Source: Treponema sp. UBA4328
GTDB lineage: Bacteria; Spirochaetota; Spirochaetia; Treponematales; Treponemataceae
Direction of reading: 5' to 3'
DNA: 8,020 nucleotides
Assembly (NCBI GenBank): GCA_002394465.1
Contig: DGTU01000154.1
Coordinates: 1-8,020, forward strand
Under the pieces are notes generated by a model. It searched no databases and was not told where the DNA came from. It saw nothing but the letters and a program-made list of their open reading frames with translations. A program made the translations under genes and the position numbers. Positions 1 through 6,730 of the stretch are shown in pieces. The first letter of the stretch is position 1. The number at the start of each line of letters is the position of its first letter.

Positions 1-1022
1 CTCAAAGCCTCAGCCCATCTTGAAGTTGAATCTGCCATGATTGCAACATGCATTCCCATATCACGGTAATATTCAGCAAGCGTAATTCCCGAATAAAGGG
101 AAACTTCACGGGCTGCGACAGGCATGTTTGAAGTATTTGCAATGAGAATTGTACGTTCCATGAGGGAACGGCCTGTCCGCGGGTCAATCAGAGTCGGAAA
201 CTCGGTAAGAACATCAGTCATTTCGTTACCGCGCTCACCGCATCCGATGTATACGATCAGATCAGCATCACACCATTTTGCAATTGCATGCTGTGTCATT
301 GTCTTTCCGGTACCGAAACCGCCCGGAATTGCCGCAGTTCCGCCCTTGCTGAGAGGAAAGAACACATCGATTACGCGCTGTCCCGTAATGAGCGGCTGAC
401 TTACTTCAAGTTTATGCGAATACGGACGGGGATTTCGGAGAGGCCAGTAATGGGAAAGTTTTATTTCTTCATCAAGTTCTGTCGTACCTATTACGTCATC
501 GACGGTATATTCACCTTCACCCTTGAAAGTTTTGAGGATCTTTCCCTTTACAGACGGCGGAACCATGATTTTATGTCTGATTGACTCAGTTTCCTGCACA
601 AAACCTAAGACCATCCCGGCAGAAATTTCCATGCCTCCTTTAATTCCGTCAGCTGCCGTCATTTTCCATTTTTTAACGGTATCTATCGGCTCTGTACGCT
701 CACCCGGAACAAGAAATGCTCCGGATTTTTCAAACATGCTTTTAAGCGGACGCTGGATTCCGTCGTAAATTGTTCCGACAAGGCCTGGTCCGAGCCTGAG
801 TGAAAGAGGACGGCAGTTACATACAACTTCCTCACCTACTTTCATTCCGGTATCATCTTCGTAAACCTGAATGGTCGCCTTACCTTCATTCTGACGGATA
901 ATTTCACCGATAATTTTCTTTCTGCCGACATCAACTACGTCATAAAGTCCGCAGGCATCCAGGCCTTCAGCATAAACTATAGGTCCTGAAATTCTTGTTA
1001 TTTTACCTTTAATTACGCTCAT
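1..1022 (-). CDS. atpA: V-type ATPase catalytic subunit A, N-terminal 340 residues (cut by window edge)
   Basis: Catalytic subunit of the V/A-type rotary ATPase (NtpA in Enterococcus naming); it alternates with B in the cytoplasmic hexamer that hydrolyses or makes ATP. It was translated directly from the minus strand with no internal stop. Seen: an N-terminal beta-barrel beginning MSVIKGKITRISGPIV, the A-type non-homologous insert around residues 100-190, the P-loop GGFGTGKT at about 234-241, GERGNEM at 262-268 with the catalytic Glu263, and ADSTSRWAEAL at 330-340. Family length is near 590, so roughly 250 residues lie beyond the edge. The ATG overlaps the TGA of subunit E as ATGA, with GGGAGG 8 nt upstream (1031-1036), so translation is probably coupled to E. 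The P-loop has Gly and Thr where many homologues have GPFGSGKT; the essential Lys and Thr are kept. Identification is secure. Confidence 0.97.
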   Translation of the reverse strand, partial: MSVIKGKITRISGPIVYAEGLDACGLYDVVDVGRKKIIGEIIRQNEGKATIQVYEDDTGMKVGEEVVCNCRPLSLRLGPGLVGTIYDGIQRPLKSMFEKSGAFLVPGERTEPIDTVKKWKMTAADGIKGGMEISAGMVLGFVQETESIRHKIMVPPSVKGKILKTFKGEGEYTVDDVIGTTELDEEIKLSHYWPLRNPRPYSHKLEVSQPLITGQRVIDVFFPLSKGGTAAIPGGFGTGKTMTQHAIAKWCDADLIVYIGCGERGNEMTDVLTEFPTLIDPRTGRSLMERTILIANTSNMPVAAREVSLYSGITLAEYYRDMGMHVAIMADSTSRWAEAL

Positions 1023-1657
1023 TCAGGCAGCCTCCCGCCAAAAAGTTCCGATGCAAGTTCACTGCTGTATTTGCTGCGGATTTCACGAAGAATCTGGTCA
1101 AGCGTAATTCTTGCCTTCACTGATGAATCAGCAGAAGTAATTATGATTCCGGAATGAAATTTATTTCCTTCGCAGATTTCTTCACCTGAACGGTCAAAAG
1201 ATATTTCCTTTATTTCTATGATCTCATCCTTAAAATATTTATTCAGAAGTTTTTCTGCATTTTTCAGATCAACATCAAATACGCTTGCCTTAACTTTTTT
1301 GCCGCTGAAGATTTTTACGCAGGAAGAAAGTTTGGCTTCAAGAATGGAACATATTTTTTCCTGACTGAGCGTACCGAGAAAAGAATTGATTGCATCTGAC
1401 ACGCTTGCATAATAAAAGCTGCTTAAAAAACGCCTCTGTTCAAGAGGAAGCGAAGCCTTAAGGTTATTCTCAAAGCGCTCAATTTTCTGTTCAAAATGAA
1501 TTTTTTCCTTATATTCAGCATCCGTCAGCTTATTTCCGACGTTTTCCAGAATTTTTTCTGCTTCTTCATGAGCATTTTTGAGGATTTTTTCTACTTTTTT
1601 TCTGGCATCATTCTCGATTTCAATATCAAGAATTTCCGTCGACCTGAGTTCTTCCAT
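1019..1657 (-). CDS. atpE: V-type ATPase peripheral stalk subunit E
   Basis: Subunit E (NtpE) forms, with a G/H-type coiled coil, the peripheral stalk that holds the catalytic head against rotation. The 212 residues match the family length. The N-terminal 70 or so residues are a charged, heptad-like helix (KKVEKILKNAHEEAEKIL). The C-terminal globular part ends in the typical pattern of a beta segment GIIITSADSSVKARITLDQ followed by an amphipathic helix ending SELFGG, equivalent to the family's usual ending in LFG. The ribosome site is weak (GTGGA about 10 nt upstream). The gap to the stop of subunit F is 24 nt, and the 3' end overlaps subunit A by four bases. Sequence conservation in this family is low, so the call rests on architecture, the C-terminal pattern and operon position. 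Confidence 0.9.
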   Translation of the reverse strand: MEELRSTEILDIEIENDARKKVEKILKNAHEEAEKILENVGNKLTDAEYKEKIHFEQKIERFENNLKASLPLEQRRFLSSFYYASVSDAINSFLGTLSQEKICSILEAKLSSCVKIFSGKKVKASVFDVDLKNAEKLLNKYFKDEIIEIKEISFDRSGEEICEGNKFHSGIIITSADSSVKARITLDQILREIRSKYSSELASELFGGRLPE

Positions 1658-1681
1658 AATTATTTTTCCACAACCGGCTGA

Positions 1682-2005
1682 TTAAACCGAAATTCCCACG
1701 GCTTCACGGATTGTATCCGTAAGGGTTTTCCTGTCCGAAAGATAACCGTGAATTCCGGGAACTTCAACGATAAGCGGATAATCCGCTTTTTTCTGCCACC
1801 GCATTACTTCTTCATCAAGCATCATTGAAACTTCTTCCGTAAGGATAAGGACGCGCGGCAGTTCCTCAACAGGAAACTGGGACTGACCCGTAACATGATT
1901 AAAAGCATCAAGGGCTTCTTCCCGGTTAACTGCAGCCGTTCCGTCAATTCCAATGAGGCGAAAAGCGAGAACTATTTCCCTTTCACCGATGACATAATAC
2001 TGCAT
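1682..2005 (-). CDS. atpF: V-type ATPase central stalk subunit F
   Basis: Small central-shaft protein (NtpG in Enterococcus naming) that binds subunit D and moves with the rotor. The 107 residues match the family's usual 100-110. Visible family features are the N-terminal strand and helix YYVIGEREIVLAFRLIGIDG, a middle strand RVLILTEEVS, and YPLIVEVPGIHG near residue 76, ahead of a final helix ending AVGISV. The fold is a Rossmann-like alpha/beta domain with no membrane segment. The ATG lies 3 nt after the TAG of subunit K and no purine-rich Shine-Dalgarno is visible upstream (the sequence before it is TTCTTTAGCAT), so initiation probably depends on coupling to K translation. This is subunit F of the V/A type, unrelated to F-type subunit b, which can carry the same gene name. 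Confidence 0.92.
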   Translation of the reverse strand: MQYYVIGEREIVLAFRLIGIDGTAAVNREEALDAFNHVTGQSQFPVEELPRVLILTEEVSMMLDEEVMRWQKKADYPLIVEVPGIHGYLSDRKTLTDTIREAVGISV

Positions 2006-2008
2006 ATG

Positions 2009-2356
2009 CTAAAGAATTATTATGAGGAGCGCTACAAGGAATCCCCAGAGACAGATACCTTCAGCAAGACCTACGAAAGGAAGAGCCTTTCCTGAAAGTT
2101 CAGGATTCTCACTCATGGCTCCCATGGCTGCTGCACCGATTTTGCCTACAGCAATACCGCCTGCAATACATGCAAGTCCTACGGCAAGTCCGGCAGCAAT
2201 GTACTTTACGGCACCTGAAGAAGATTCAGCCGCATTCTGTTCTGCAACGACTGCCTCATCAGCATTTACCGGAATTCCGGCAGGCTCATCTGCAAACAGT
2301 GCAGCAGATGCAAAAACCGAAAGTACGAAAAACAACGATAAAAATTTTCTGAACAT
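2009..2356 (-). CDS. atpK: V-type ATPase c-ring proteolipid (subunit K) with N-terminal signal sequence
   Basis: Rotor-ring subunit that carries the transported ion. The 115 residues show three parts: a signal-peptide-like start (MFRK then a hydrophobic run to about 20, plausible cleavage after LFA), a short acidic/Ala-rich linker to about 48, and two transmembrane helices (about 52-80 and 92-115) joined by the polar loop SENPELSGK. The ion-binding carboxylate is Glu99 in GLAEGICLWG of helix 2. It is a two-helix c-subunit, not the four-helix form of Enterococcus NtpK. Aligned by eye to Na+-type F-ATPase c-subunits, the helix-1 Gln position is Val70 and the residue after Glu99 is Gly, so polar Na+ ligands are missing and proton transport is the better guess. 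AGAGG sits 6 nt before the ATG. The gap after subunit I is 53 nt, one of the larger gaps in the operon. Confidence 0.94.
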   Translation of the reverse strand: MFRKFLSLFFVLSVFASAALFADEPAGIPVNADEAVVAEQNAAESSSGAVKYIAAGLAVGLACIAGGIAVGKIGAAAMGAMSENPELSGKALPFVGLAEGICLWGFLVALLIIIL

Positions 2357-2409
2357 ATTAACCTCTGATATTTTTATTATATTTCAAACAGAACAAAAAA
2401 TCCTGCTTT

Positions 2410-4386
2410 TTACCTGTATTCAAAGCCGAACGGAACGAATTCCCGTCCGGTCTCCGTAAAGAATTTTGAGAAAAACTCATAATACTGAAGCCTTACAACC
2501 TGAATTGCAACGATCATTCCTTCAAGTACAACTACAATTGCGTTTCCGATGATAAGGACTGCAGTTCCTCCGACCGGACCACATTTTTCGCTCATCATCT
2601 TGATTATGAAACCAAGTACTGCGTGTGCAAGGGCAAAGGCTCCTACCCTGACAAAACTGATTGAATTTGAAAGATATGTAGAAATAACTTCAATCGCTTC
2701 TACGATTCCGCCGATCACAAGTGCACCGGCTCCGTTTTCAACAACAGGCCTGTGTCCGTCAAATAAACGCTCAAAAGGTTCGCCGAAGGCAGCAAAGAAA
2801 AGCGTAACGCCAATTACAATCCAGTCATAAAGCTGTGGTTCTGCTGCAAAGAATCCAAGCCTGATTACAAATACAACGACATACCAGAAGAACAGAGCAC
2901 CGGCAAGACCCGTTTTCCCAAAGAAGGCACTGCCCCACTGACGGCGGGAGATTCTGTTTATAAAGTTAATGATAAGTCCTGCAGAATTTATGATGAATCC
3001 AAGCCCTATCGTAACGCCGAAAATACCGAAAATAGTTACCAGAGGATTTGGCGCTTCCCAGAATTCCATGTTAAGGATCGGCGCATGACTTTCACCGAAG
3101 AGTCCGGTAACAAAATAAGCGGCAGGTTTAAGGAGCGTTGTATTCGTAAAGAACTCACCGACCAGGAAACCCATTATCATGCTCGAGGCACCGATACACA
3201 TAAAAATCGGAGCAAATTTATTCCATCCGCCGACTTTGATTACTTTTGAAGCCATAAGGATTCCTGCCAGCAGAAAAACAAACCCCTGACCGGCATCACC
3301 GAACATAATTCCGAAAAGCACGGTAAAGAAAACGGCAACAAACGGCGTCGGATCTATAGTTCCGTACAGCGGCGAACCGTAACTGAAAATCATTCTTTCA
3401 AACGAACGTACGATTTTTCCGTGTTTAAGCTTAACCGGAACTTTTTCTGTTCCTTCAGTAACGGCCGGAACTTCACCAGGGTCATAAACCCTTACGGCAA
3501 TTCTTCCCTGAGTGAGGGAATCAAGTTCCGTCATAAAATCATGACAGTCAGTTTCTGCAATCCATCCGGTCATTCTGTATACAAGATTAGTAGATTCAAG
3601 CCGGTGTTCGCAGTCTGTAATCTGAGCCTCAAGGGAATATTCCGCAAGAAGCGTCCGCAGGGAATCACCTTTTGTTCTTGCAAGATTGTGTCTCTCTTCA
3701 ATGAGGGATTCAAGTTCTGCCTTAACCTCTTCCAGACGGTTTTCAAAGCCTTTCAGGACATCATCGGGAACGCCTTCAAAATCCTGTGGAATTTCCATCG
3801 GAACGAAACCGTATTTTTTAAGTTCCGCATCCAGGGCAAACCTCCCCTTTCTTGAAGATGCGGCAAGTATCTTATCATTATCACCAAGCGAAACGATTAC
3901 GGCATGACCGTCAAGGGCCGCTTCAAGCTTTTCGCGCGAAACCGCATCAATTTTTCCGACACGGAGCGTAAGGAAGGACATATGCGACAGGTCACCGAAT
4001 GCAACCTTGAGGTTTGCAAAAGAATGAGCCTCATCACTTGCATCCTGAATTCTTTTCAGTTCATCACGGAGCGTATTTTCATCTTCACGAAGTTTTTCGA
4101 CTGCAGAAAGAATTCTTGTACACTCTTCAAGGGAATTATCATCTGGTCTGTCTGCAGCATTTACGTCTTCAGCGGAAATGTCATTAACTTCAAGAAATGA
4201 ACGGGCTGACTTAAGTTTTGAAAGGATATCTGCAGCCGGATTATCTTCAGTCTTTCCCTCAGTCAAAGAAGGATCTTTCGTCTGAAACTGAAATACCTTC
4301 TTTTTTCCGATGCAGGCAATTACATTCGCAATATCCTGTCTGAGAACCATAAGCTCAATCAAAGTCATTCTCGCCGTTCTGGCCAT
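2410..4386 (-). CDS. atpI: V-type ATPase membrane stator subunit I (a-subunit)
   Basis: Membrane stator that forms the ion half-channels against the c-ring. The 658 residues fit the family (roughly 600-700). Residues 1 to about 320 are a soluble domain with long coiled-coil arms (about 85-120 and 205-265). The remainder is a membrane domain with about seven or eight helices. Conserved signatures are YGSPLYGTIDPTPFVAVFF (336-354), the MFGDAGQG turn (361-368), and the penultimate helix ISFVRVGAFALAHAVLG. Arg580 in that helix is the expected essential arginine facing the c-ring glutamate. EGMIVAIQVVRLQYYEFFSKFF near the C-terminus is also typical. GGGGT lies 6 nt upstream of the ATG. The gap to subunit C is 19 nt. 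No break or frameshift was seen. Confidence 0.96.
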   Translation of the reverse strand: MARTARMTLIELMVLRQDIANVIACIGKKKVFQFQTKDPSLTEGKTEDNPAADILSKLKSARSFLEVNDISAEDVNAADRPDDNSLEECTRILSAVEKLREDENTLRDELKRIQDASDEAHSFANLKVAFGDLSHMSFLTLRVGKIDAVSREKLEAALDGHAVIVSLGDNDKILAASSRKGRFALDAELKKYGFVPMEIPQDFEGVPDDVLKGFENRLEEVKAELESLIEERHNLARTKGDSLRTLLAEYSLEAQITDCEHRLESTNLVYRMTGWIAETDCHDFMTELDSLTQGRIAVRVYDPGEVPAVTEGTEKVPVKLKHGKIVRSFERMIFSYGSPLYGTIDPTPFVAVFFTVLFGIMFGDAGQGFVFLLAGILMASKVIKVGGWNKFAPIFMCIGASSMIMGFLVGEFFTNTTLLKPAAYFVTGLFGESHAPILNMEFWEAPNPLVTIFGIFGVTIGLGFIINSAGLIINFINRISRRQWGSAFFGKTGLAGALFFWYVVVFVIRLGFFAAEPQLYDWIVIGVTLFFAAFGEPFERLFDGHRPVVENGAGALVIGGIVEAIEVISTYLSNSISFVRVGAFALAHAVLGFIIKMMSEKCGPVGGTAVLIIGNAIVVVLEGMIVAIQVVRLQYYEFFSKFFTETGREFVPFGFEYR

Positions 4387-4405
4387 TTTCTACCCCGCAC
4401 ACTTT

Positions 4406-5416
4406 TTATGACAAAGAAACACTTTGCATTACCGAATCCTGATCAGCATCAAGGCGAAGCCCTTCAGCAACCGCCGTAATATAATCAAGTTCGTTCTGTT
4501 TTAATTTAAAGAAACAGACCATTACAAGAGGACTCAGCGGAGATTTATGAAAAAGCCTTTCAATCTTCTTCATGTAATCCCTCTTCCATGCCCTCTCGAC
4601 CCAGGACGGATCTACGCTCCACACACTTCCTTCCTGAAACGGATTCAGAAAATCAGCGTACTTCCAGTTTTTCCATTCACTGTACGAATACAGGTCTTTT
4701 TCAAGCACCGCACAGGCATCCTTCGCAAAAGCATCGTTTTTCACAGGATGCGGCTGCTCATACGCAAGGGTCGGCTTAATTTCGCTGCCTTTCATGTTGT
4801 AATAAACCCTGAGCCGCAGAGCCCATACAACATTGCGCATAACATTTTCTTCCCGAAGGAGTGAAATTATATCTTTTGCGCTTTCATCATGAACAAGATG
4901 AGCATCGGCCCACAGTTCACGGATATACTGTATATCTATACGATTATCTACATTCTGCAATTCGTCAACAGAAAAAACCCTGTCATACCACGAAATATCA
5001 GTCTTTTCCGTGATTTTTTTTACGTCAGGCCATCTGTCATATCTGAAAGGACCTTTCTTAAACGGCATGGCAAGTTCAGGACGGGATTTATTACCTGTTG
5101 CAAGCAGGCTTCCTATTTCCTTTACATTTTCATAATCATAAAATTTAAGCAGGTCAGTAAAAATTTTTTCAGGCTTTGAATATGAATCAAGAAGCTTACG
5201 GTATTCATCAAAGAATTTCTGACGGGCCTTATGCTCAATCATTTTTGTAAGGATTTTTTCAGGAACAAGAGGAACTTCTTCATTAAAAAGAAGCGTATAA
5301 AGTTCACCGGGGGATTTCACGGAAAACAGTGAATGTGCATTTTTTCCAGTAAAGGATTTCGCAGTAAGGGCACAGGCCCTGGCATATACAAAAGCAGAAG
5401 CAGCACCATTATCCAT
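4406..5416 (-). CDS. atpC: V-type ATPase subunit C (AC39/d family)
   Basis: Subunit C (NtpC; homologous to eukaryotic subunit d) is the funnel-shaped socket linking the central stalk to the membrane c-ring. The 336 residues match the family. It is helix-rich with no membrane segment. Typical features are the N-terminal ASAFVYARACALTAKSF helix, an early segment about local chain contacts (SPGELYTLLFNEEVP), and repeated aromatic-rich helices such as ELWADAHLVHDESAKDIISLLREENVMRNVVWALRLRVYY, written here only as a region (about residues 168-208). The C-terminal helix LSPLVMVCFFKLKQNELDYI carries the family pattern of a small polar cluster entering a long helix. The ATG has GAGGTGG upstream, which overlaps the TGA of the preceding stalk gene, so translation is probably coupled. 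Position between the stalk gene and subunit I supports the call. Confidence 0.93.
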   Translation of the reverse strand: MDNGAASAFVYARACALTAKSFTGKNAHSLFSVKSPGELYTLLFNEEVPLVPEKILTKMIEHKARQKFFDEYRKLLDSYSKPEKIFTDLLKFYDYENVKEIGSLLATGNKSRPELAMPFKKGPFRYDRWPDVKKITEKTDISWYDRVFSVDELQNVDNRIDIQYIRELWADAHLVHDESAKDIISLLREENVMRNVVWALRLRVYYNMKGSEIKPTLAYEQPHPVKNDAFAKDACAVLEKDLYSYSEWKNWKYADFLNPFQEGSVWSVDPSWVERAWKRDYMKKIERLFHKSPLSPLVMVCFFKLKQNELDYITAVAEGLRLDADQDSVMQSVSLS

Positions 5417-5427
5417 ATTAAGCCACC

Positions 5428-5739
5428 TCAGCCAGGAAAGAACAGTTTTTCAAGCAGTGAATTAAACGAATCCGTATTTTTGGAAGAAGAAAGAATTTTA
5501 CCCTTGAATTCTTCAAGCTGCTGCGAATATTTTTCAGACAGTTCAGCAGTATCAGCTTCGTATTTTTTTTCAAGGTCAGCGGAATACTCTGTATATTTTT
5601 TAGTGAAAAGTTCATCTGCTTCGGCCATTGCTGCTGAAACAATGCCGTCAGCTTCTTCTTTTGCATTATCAAGTAAGAGAGAAGAACGTTTTTCGACTTC
5701 AATGAGATGACTAATAATCTCAGTTTCACGTTCAGCCAG
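5428..5739 (-). CDS. V-type ATPase coiled-coil peripheral stalk subunit (G/H-like), probable CTG start
   Basis: Small coiled-coil protein that probably pairs with subunit E as the peripheral stalk (the role of NtpF in Enterococcus). The first ATG in frame is at 5628 and would give only 66 residues. The same frame is open upstream to a TAA at 5758-5760 and the extra residues continue the coiled coil (EVEKRSSLLLDNAKEEADGI). A perfect AGGAGG at 5745-5750 sits 5 nt before a CTG at 5737-5739, and starting there gives 103 residues, the normal size for this family. Almost the whole chain is charged and heptad-like (EKKYEADTAELSEKY), ending in a short non-helical tail LFFPG. It lies 26 nt after the EIIA gene, and its TGA is inside the Shine-Dalgarno of subunit C. 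Family assignment rests on size, coiled coil and position; the start codon is inferred. Confidence 0.82.
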   Translation of the reverse strand: MAERETEIISHLIEVEKRSSLLLDNAKEEADGIVSAAMAEADELFTKKYTEYSADLEKKYEADTAELSEKYSQQLEEFKGKILSSSKNTDSFNSLLEKLFFPG

Positions 5740-5750
5740 AAAAGCCTCCT
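5737..5750 (-). promoter_or_regulatory. Ribosome binding site AGGAGG with CTG initiation codon
   Basis: On the minus strand AGGAGG (5750 to 5745) is followed by CTTTT and then CTG (5739 to 5737). The preceding bases are also purine-rich (AAGGAAGAG). No ATG, GTG or TTG lies in the correct frame at a usable distance from this strong site. The nearest GTG (5729) is in another frame that encodes a non-coiled, Leu/Lys/Ile-rich sequence. This site therefore decides the start of the stalk-subunit gene. Confidence 0.72.
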
Positions 5751-5765
5751 CTCTTCCTTAAAAGC

Positions 5766-6248
5766 CTAAGCCTTAGAAGAACCTTCGCAGATATATTCTT
5801 CAGATTTACAGATAAAATTATAAACCTGAGAAGCCGTCCTGCATTCCAAAAGATCCTTAACGAAATTCGGAATCTGAAGAACGGTTGCAAGCTGTTTTAA
5901 AACCTGTATGTGGCTTTCTGTCTCACCGTCACCGGCAAGAAGCATAAAGACTACATAAACAGGTGCCTTATCAAGGGAATCATAATCGATTCCGTTCTGC
6001 GTTATACCGATTGCACCGATCGTTCCCTTTACTCCGGAAACAACTGCATGAGGAATGGCAACCGAATGCATGATTCCTGTCGTCATTTTTTCCTCACGTT
6101 CAGTCAGGTCGGCAACAATTTTTGCCCTGTCAAGTTCAGGATAAAGCGACTGCAGCTTTACAGCCATCTCCTCGAACAGTTCATCTTTTTCGGTACTTTC
6201 AAGGTTAACAATAACAGTCTTTTCTGAAAAAATCTGTCCGAGAATCAT
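5766..6248 (-). CDS. ptsN: PTS EIIA domain protein, PtsN (EIIA-Ntr)-like
   Basis: Single-domain phosphotransferase protein of the fructose/mannitol/nitrogen EIIA class (PTS EIIA type 2). It accepts phosphate on a histidine from HPr or NPr and usually acts as a regulator when no EIIBC is attached. The 160 residues compare with about 163 for E. coli PtsN. The phosphorylated His67 is in SVAIPH (62-67), preceded by REEKMTTGI. The second conserved histidine of the fold is His113 in ESHIQVLKQLA. It is cytoplasmic with no membrane segment and no EIIB or EIIC in the window. The start ATG has a modest AAGG upstream; it begins 27 nt after secG and ends 26 nt before the V-ATPase stalk gene, so it is probably cotranscribed. 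Whether it regulates the ATPase is unknown. A sugar-specific EIIA remains possible, since the class does not separate cleanly by eye. Confidence 0.9.
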   Translation of the reverse strand: MILGQIFSEKTVIVNLESTEKDELFEEMAVKLQSLYPELDRAKIVADLTEREEKMTTGIMHSVAIPHAVVSGVKGTIGAIGITQNGIDYDSLDKAPVYVVFMLLAGDGETESHIQVLKQLATVLQIPNFVKDLLECRTASQVYNFICKSEEYICEGSSKA

Positions 6249-6275
6249 CAGTAAACCTTAAGGACTGACAGAAAA

Positions 6276-6662
6276 TTACTGTGCAGCCGGTGCAGGAGCT
6301 GCTGCAGATTCTTTTGCTGCCTCAGGAACAAGTTCCGTATAGGCATTTGTTTCTGTTTTTTCTTCAGCAGTTTCAGTTACGGCAGCCTGAGCTTCTTCAG
6401 CAGCTACAGCCTTATCTGTCTCAGAGTTTCCGTCTTTAAGAACAAATGCAAGGAAGAAAACAAGAACAAAGAAAAGAAATACAAAAAAACCAGTTGCCTT
6501 TTTAAGTACGGAACCAGAATGTGAACCAAAAGCAGCAGTATTACCACCGCCGAGCATTCCGCCCATTCCGTTTTTCTCATCATTCTGAACAAGAACCATA
6601 AGAATAAGGATTACAGAAATAACTGCAAAAACAACCAAAAGAATAACACCTAATGTGCTCAT
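6276..6662 (-). CDS. secG: Protein translocase subunit SecG with acidic Ala/Glu-rich tail
   Basis: Small accessory subunit of the SecYEG translocon in the inner membrane. The 128 residues have two membrane helices (about 4-25 and 57-76) joined by the diagnostic Gly-rich cytoplasmic loop GGMLGGGNTAAFGSHSG. After helix 2 there is a 50-residue tail rich in Ala, Glu, Thr and Pro (KAVAAEEAQAAVTETAEE, ending APAPAAQ). By the known N-out/C-out SecG topology this tail would lie on the outer face of the membrane. The chosen start is the ATG at 6662. A TTG 12 nt further upstream in frame is part of the ribosome site itself (TTGGAG, 6 nt before the ATG), so it is not a real start. The gene has its own promoter candidate and leads into EIIA and the V-ATPase genes. 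Confidence 0.94.
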   Translation of the reverse strand: MSTLGVILLVVFAVISVILILMVLVQNDEKNGMGGMLGGGNTAAFGSHSGSVLKKATGFFVFLFFVLVFFLAFVLKDGNSETDKAVAAEEAQAAVTETAEEKTETNAYTELVPEAAKESAAAPAPAAQ

Positions 6663-6701
6663 TTTTTTCTCCAAAAATATTTTGATGATTACTGAGAATT
6701 A

Positions 6702-6730
6702 ATTTTACTGAAAAAAGGTTTTCAGGTCAA
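6702..6730 (-). promoter_or_regulatory. Sigma70-type promoter upstream of secG
   Basis: On the minus strand, TTGACC (6730 to 6725) and TAAAAT (6707 to 6702) are separated by exactly 17 nt. The -35 box begins directly after the tpiA stop codon. Transcription would start near 6695, leaving a leader of about 33 nt before the secG ATG. This would drive secG, EIIA and the V-ATPase genes in addition to readthrough from tpiA. It is inferred from consensus only. Confidence 0.55.

Noticed and set aside
2376..2381. TATAAT in the gap before subunit K as an internal promoter
   Set aside because: The -10 box is perfect but no -35 match lies 16-18 nt upstream, and AT-rich gaps give such boxes by chance.
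2022..2459. 145-residue plus-strand reading frame over subunit K
   Set aside because: It is antisense to subunit K and the end of subunit I, low-complexity Ala/Pro/Ser/Thr, with no domain and no promoter seen.
3421..3855. 144-residue plus-strand reading frame
   Set aside because: It is entirely antisense to the well-supported subunit I gene and has no recognisable domain; it is a shadow of the coding bias on the other strand.
5418..5729. 103-residue minus-strand reading frame starting at GTG, overlapping the stalk subunit gene
   Set aside because: It is Leu/Lys/Ile-rich with no coiled-coil or family pattern, lacks its own ribosome site at the right distance, and lies over a frame that clearly encodes a V-ATPase stalk-type coiled coil.
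6663..6674. TTG start that would extend SecG by four residues
   Set aside because: The TTG is part of TTGGAG, the ribosome site for the ATG at 6662.
6708..6724. CTGAAAA/TTTTCAG inverted repeat after tpiA as a terminator
   Set aside because: The stem is short and AT-rich and no T-tract follows; it lies exactly in the spacer of a good promoter.
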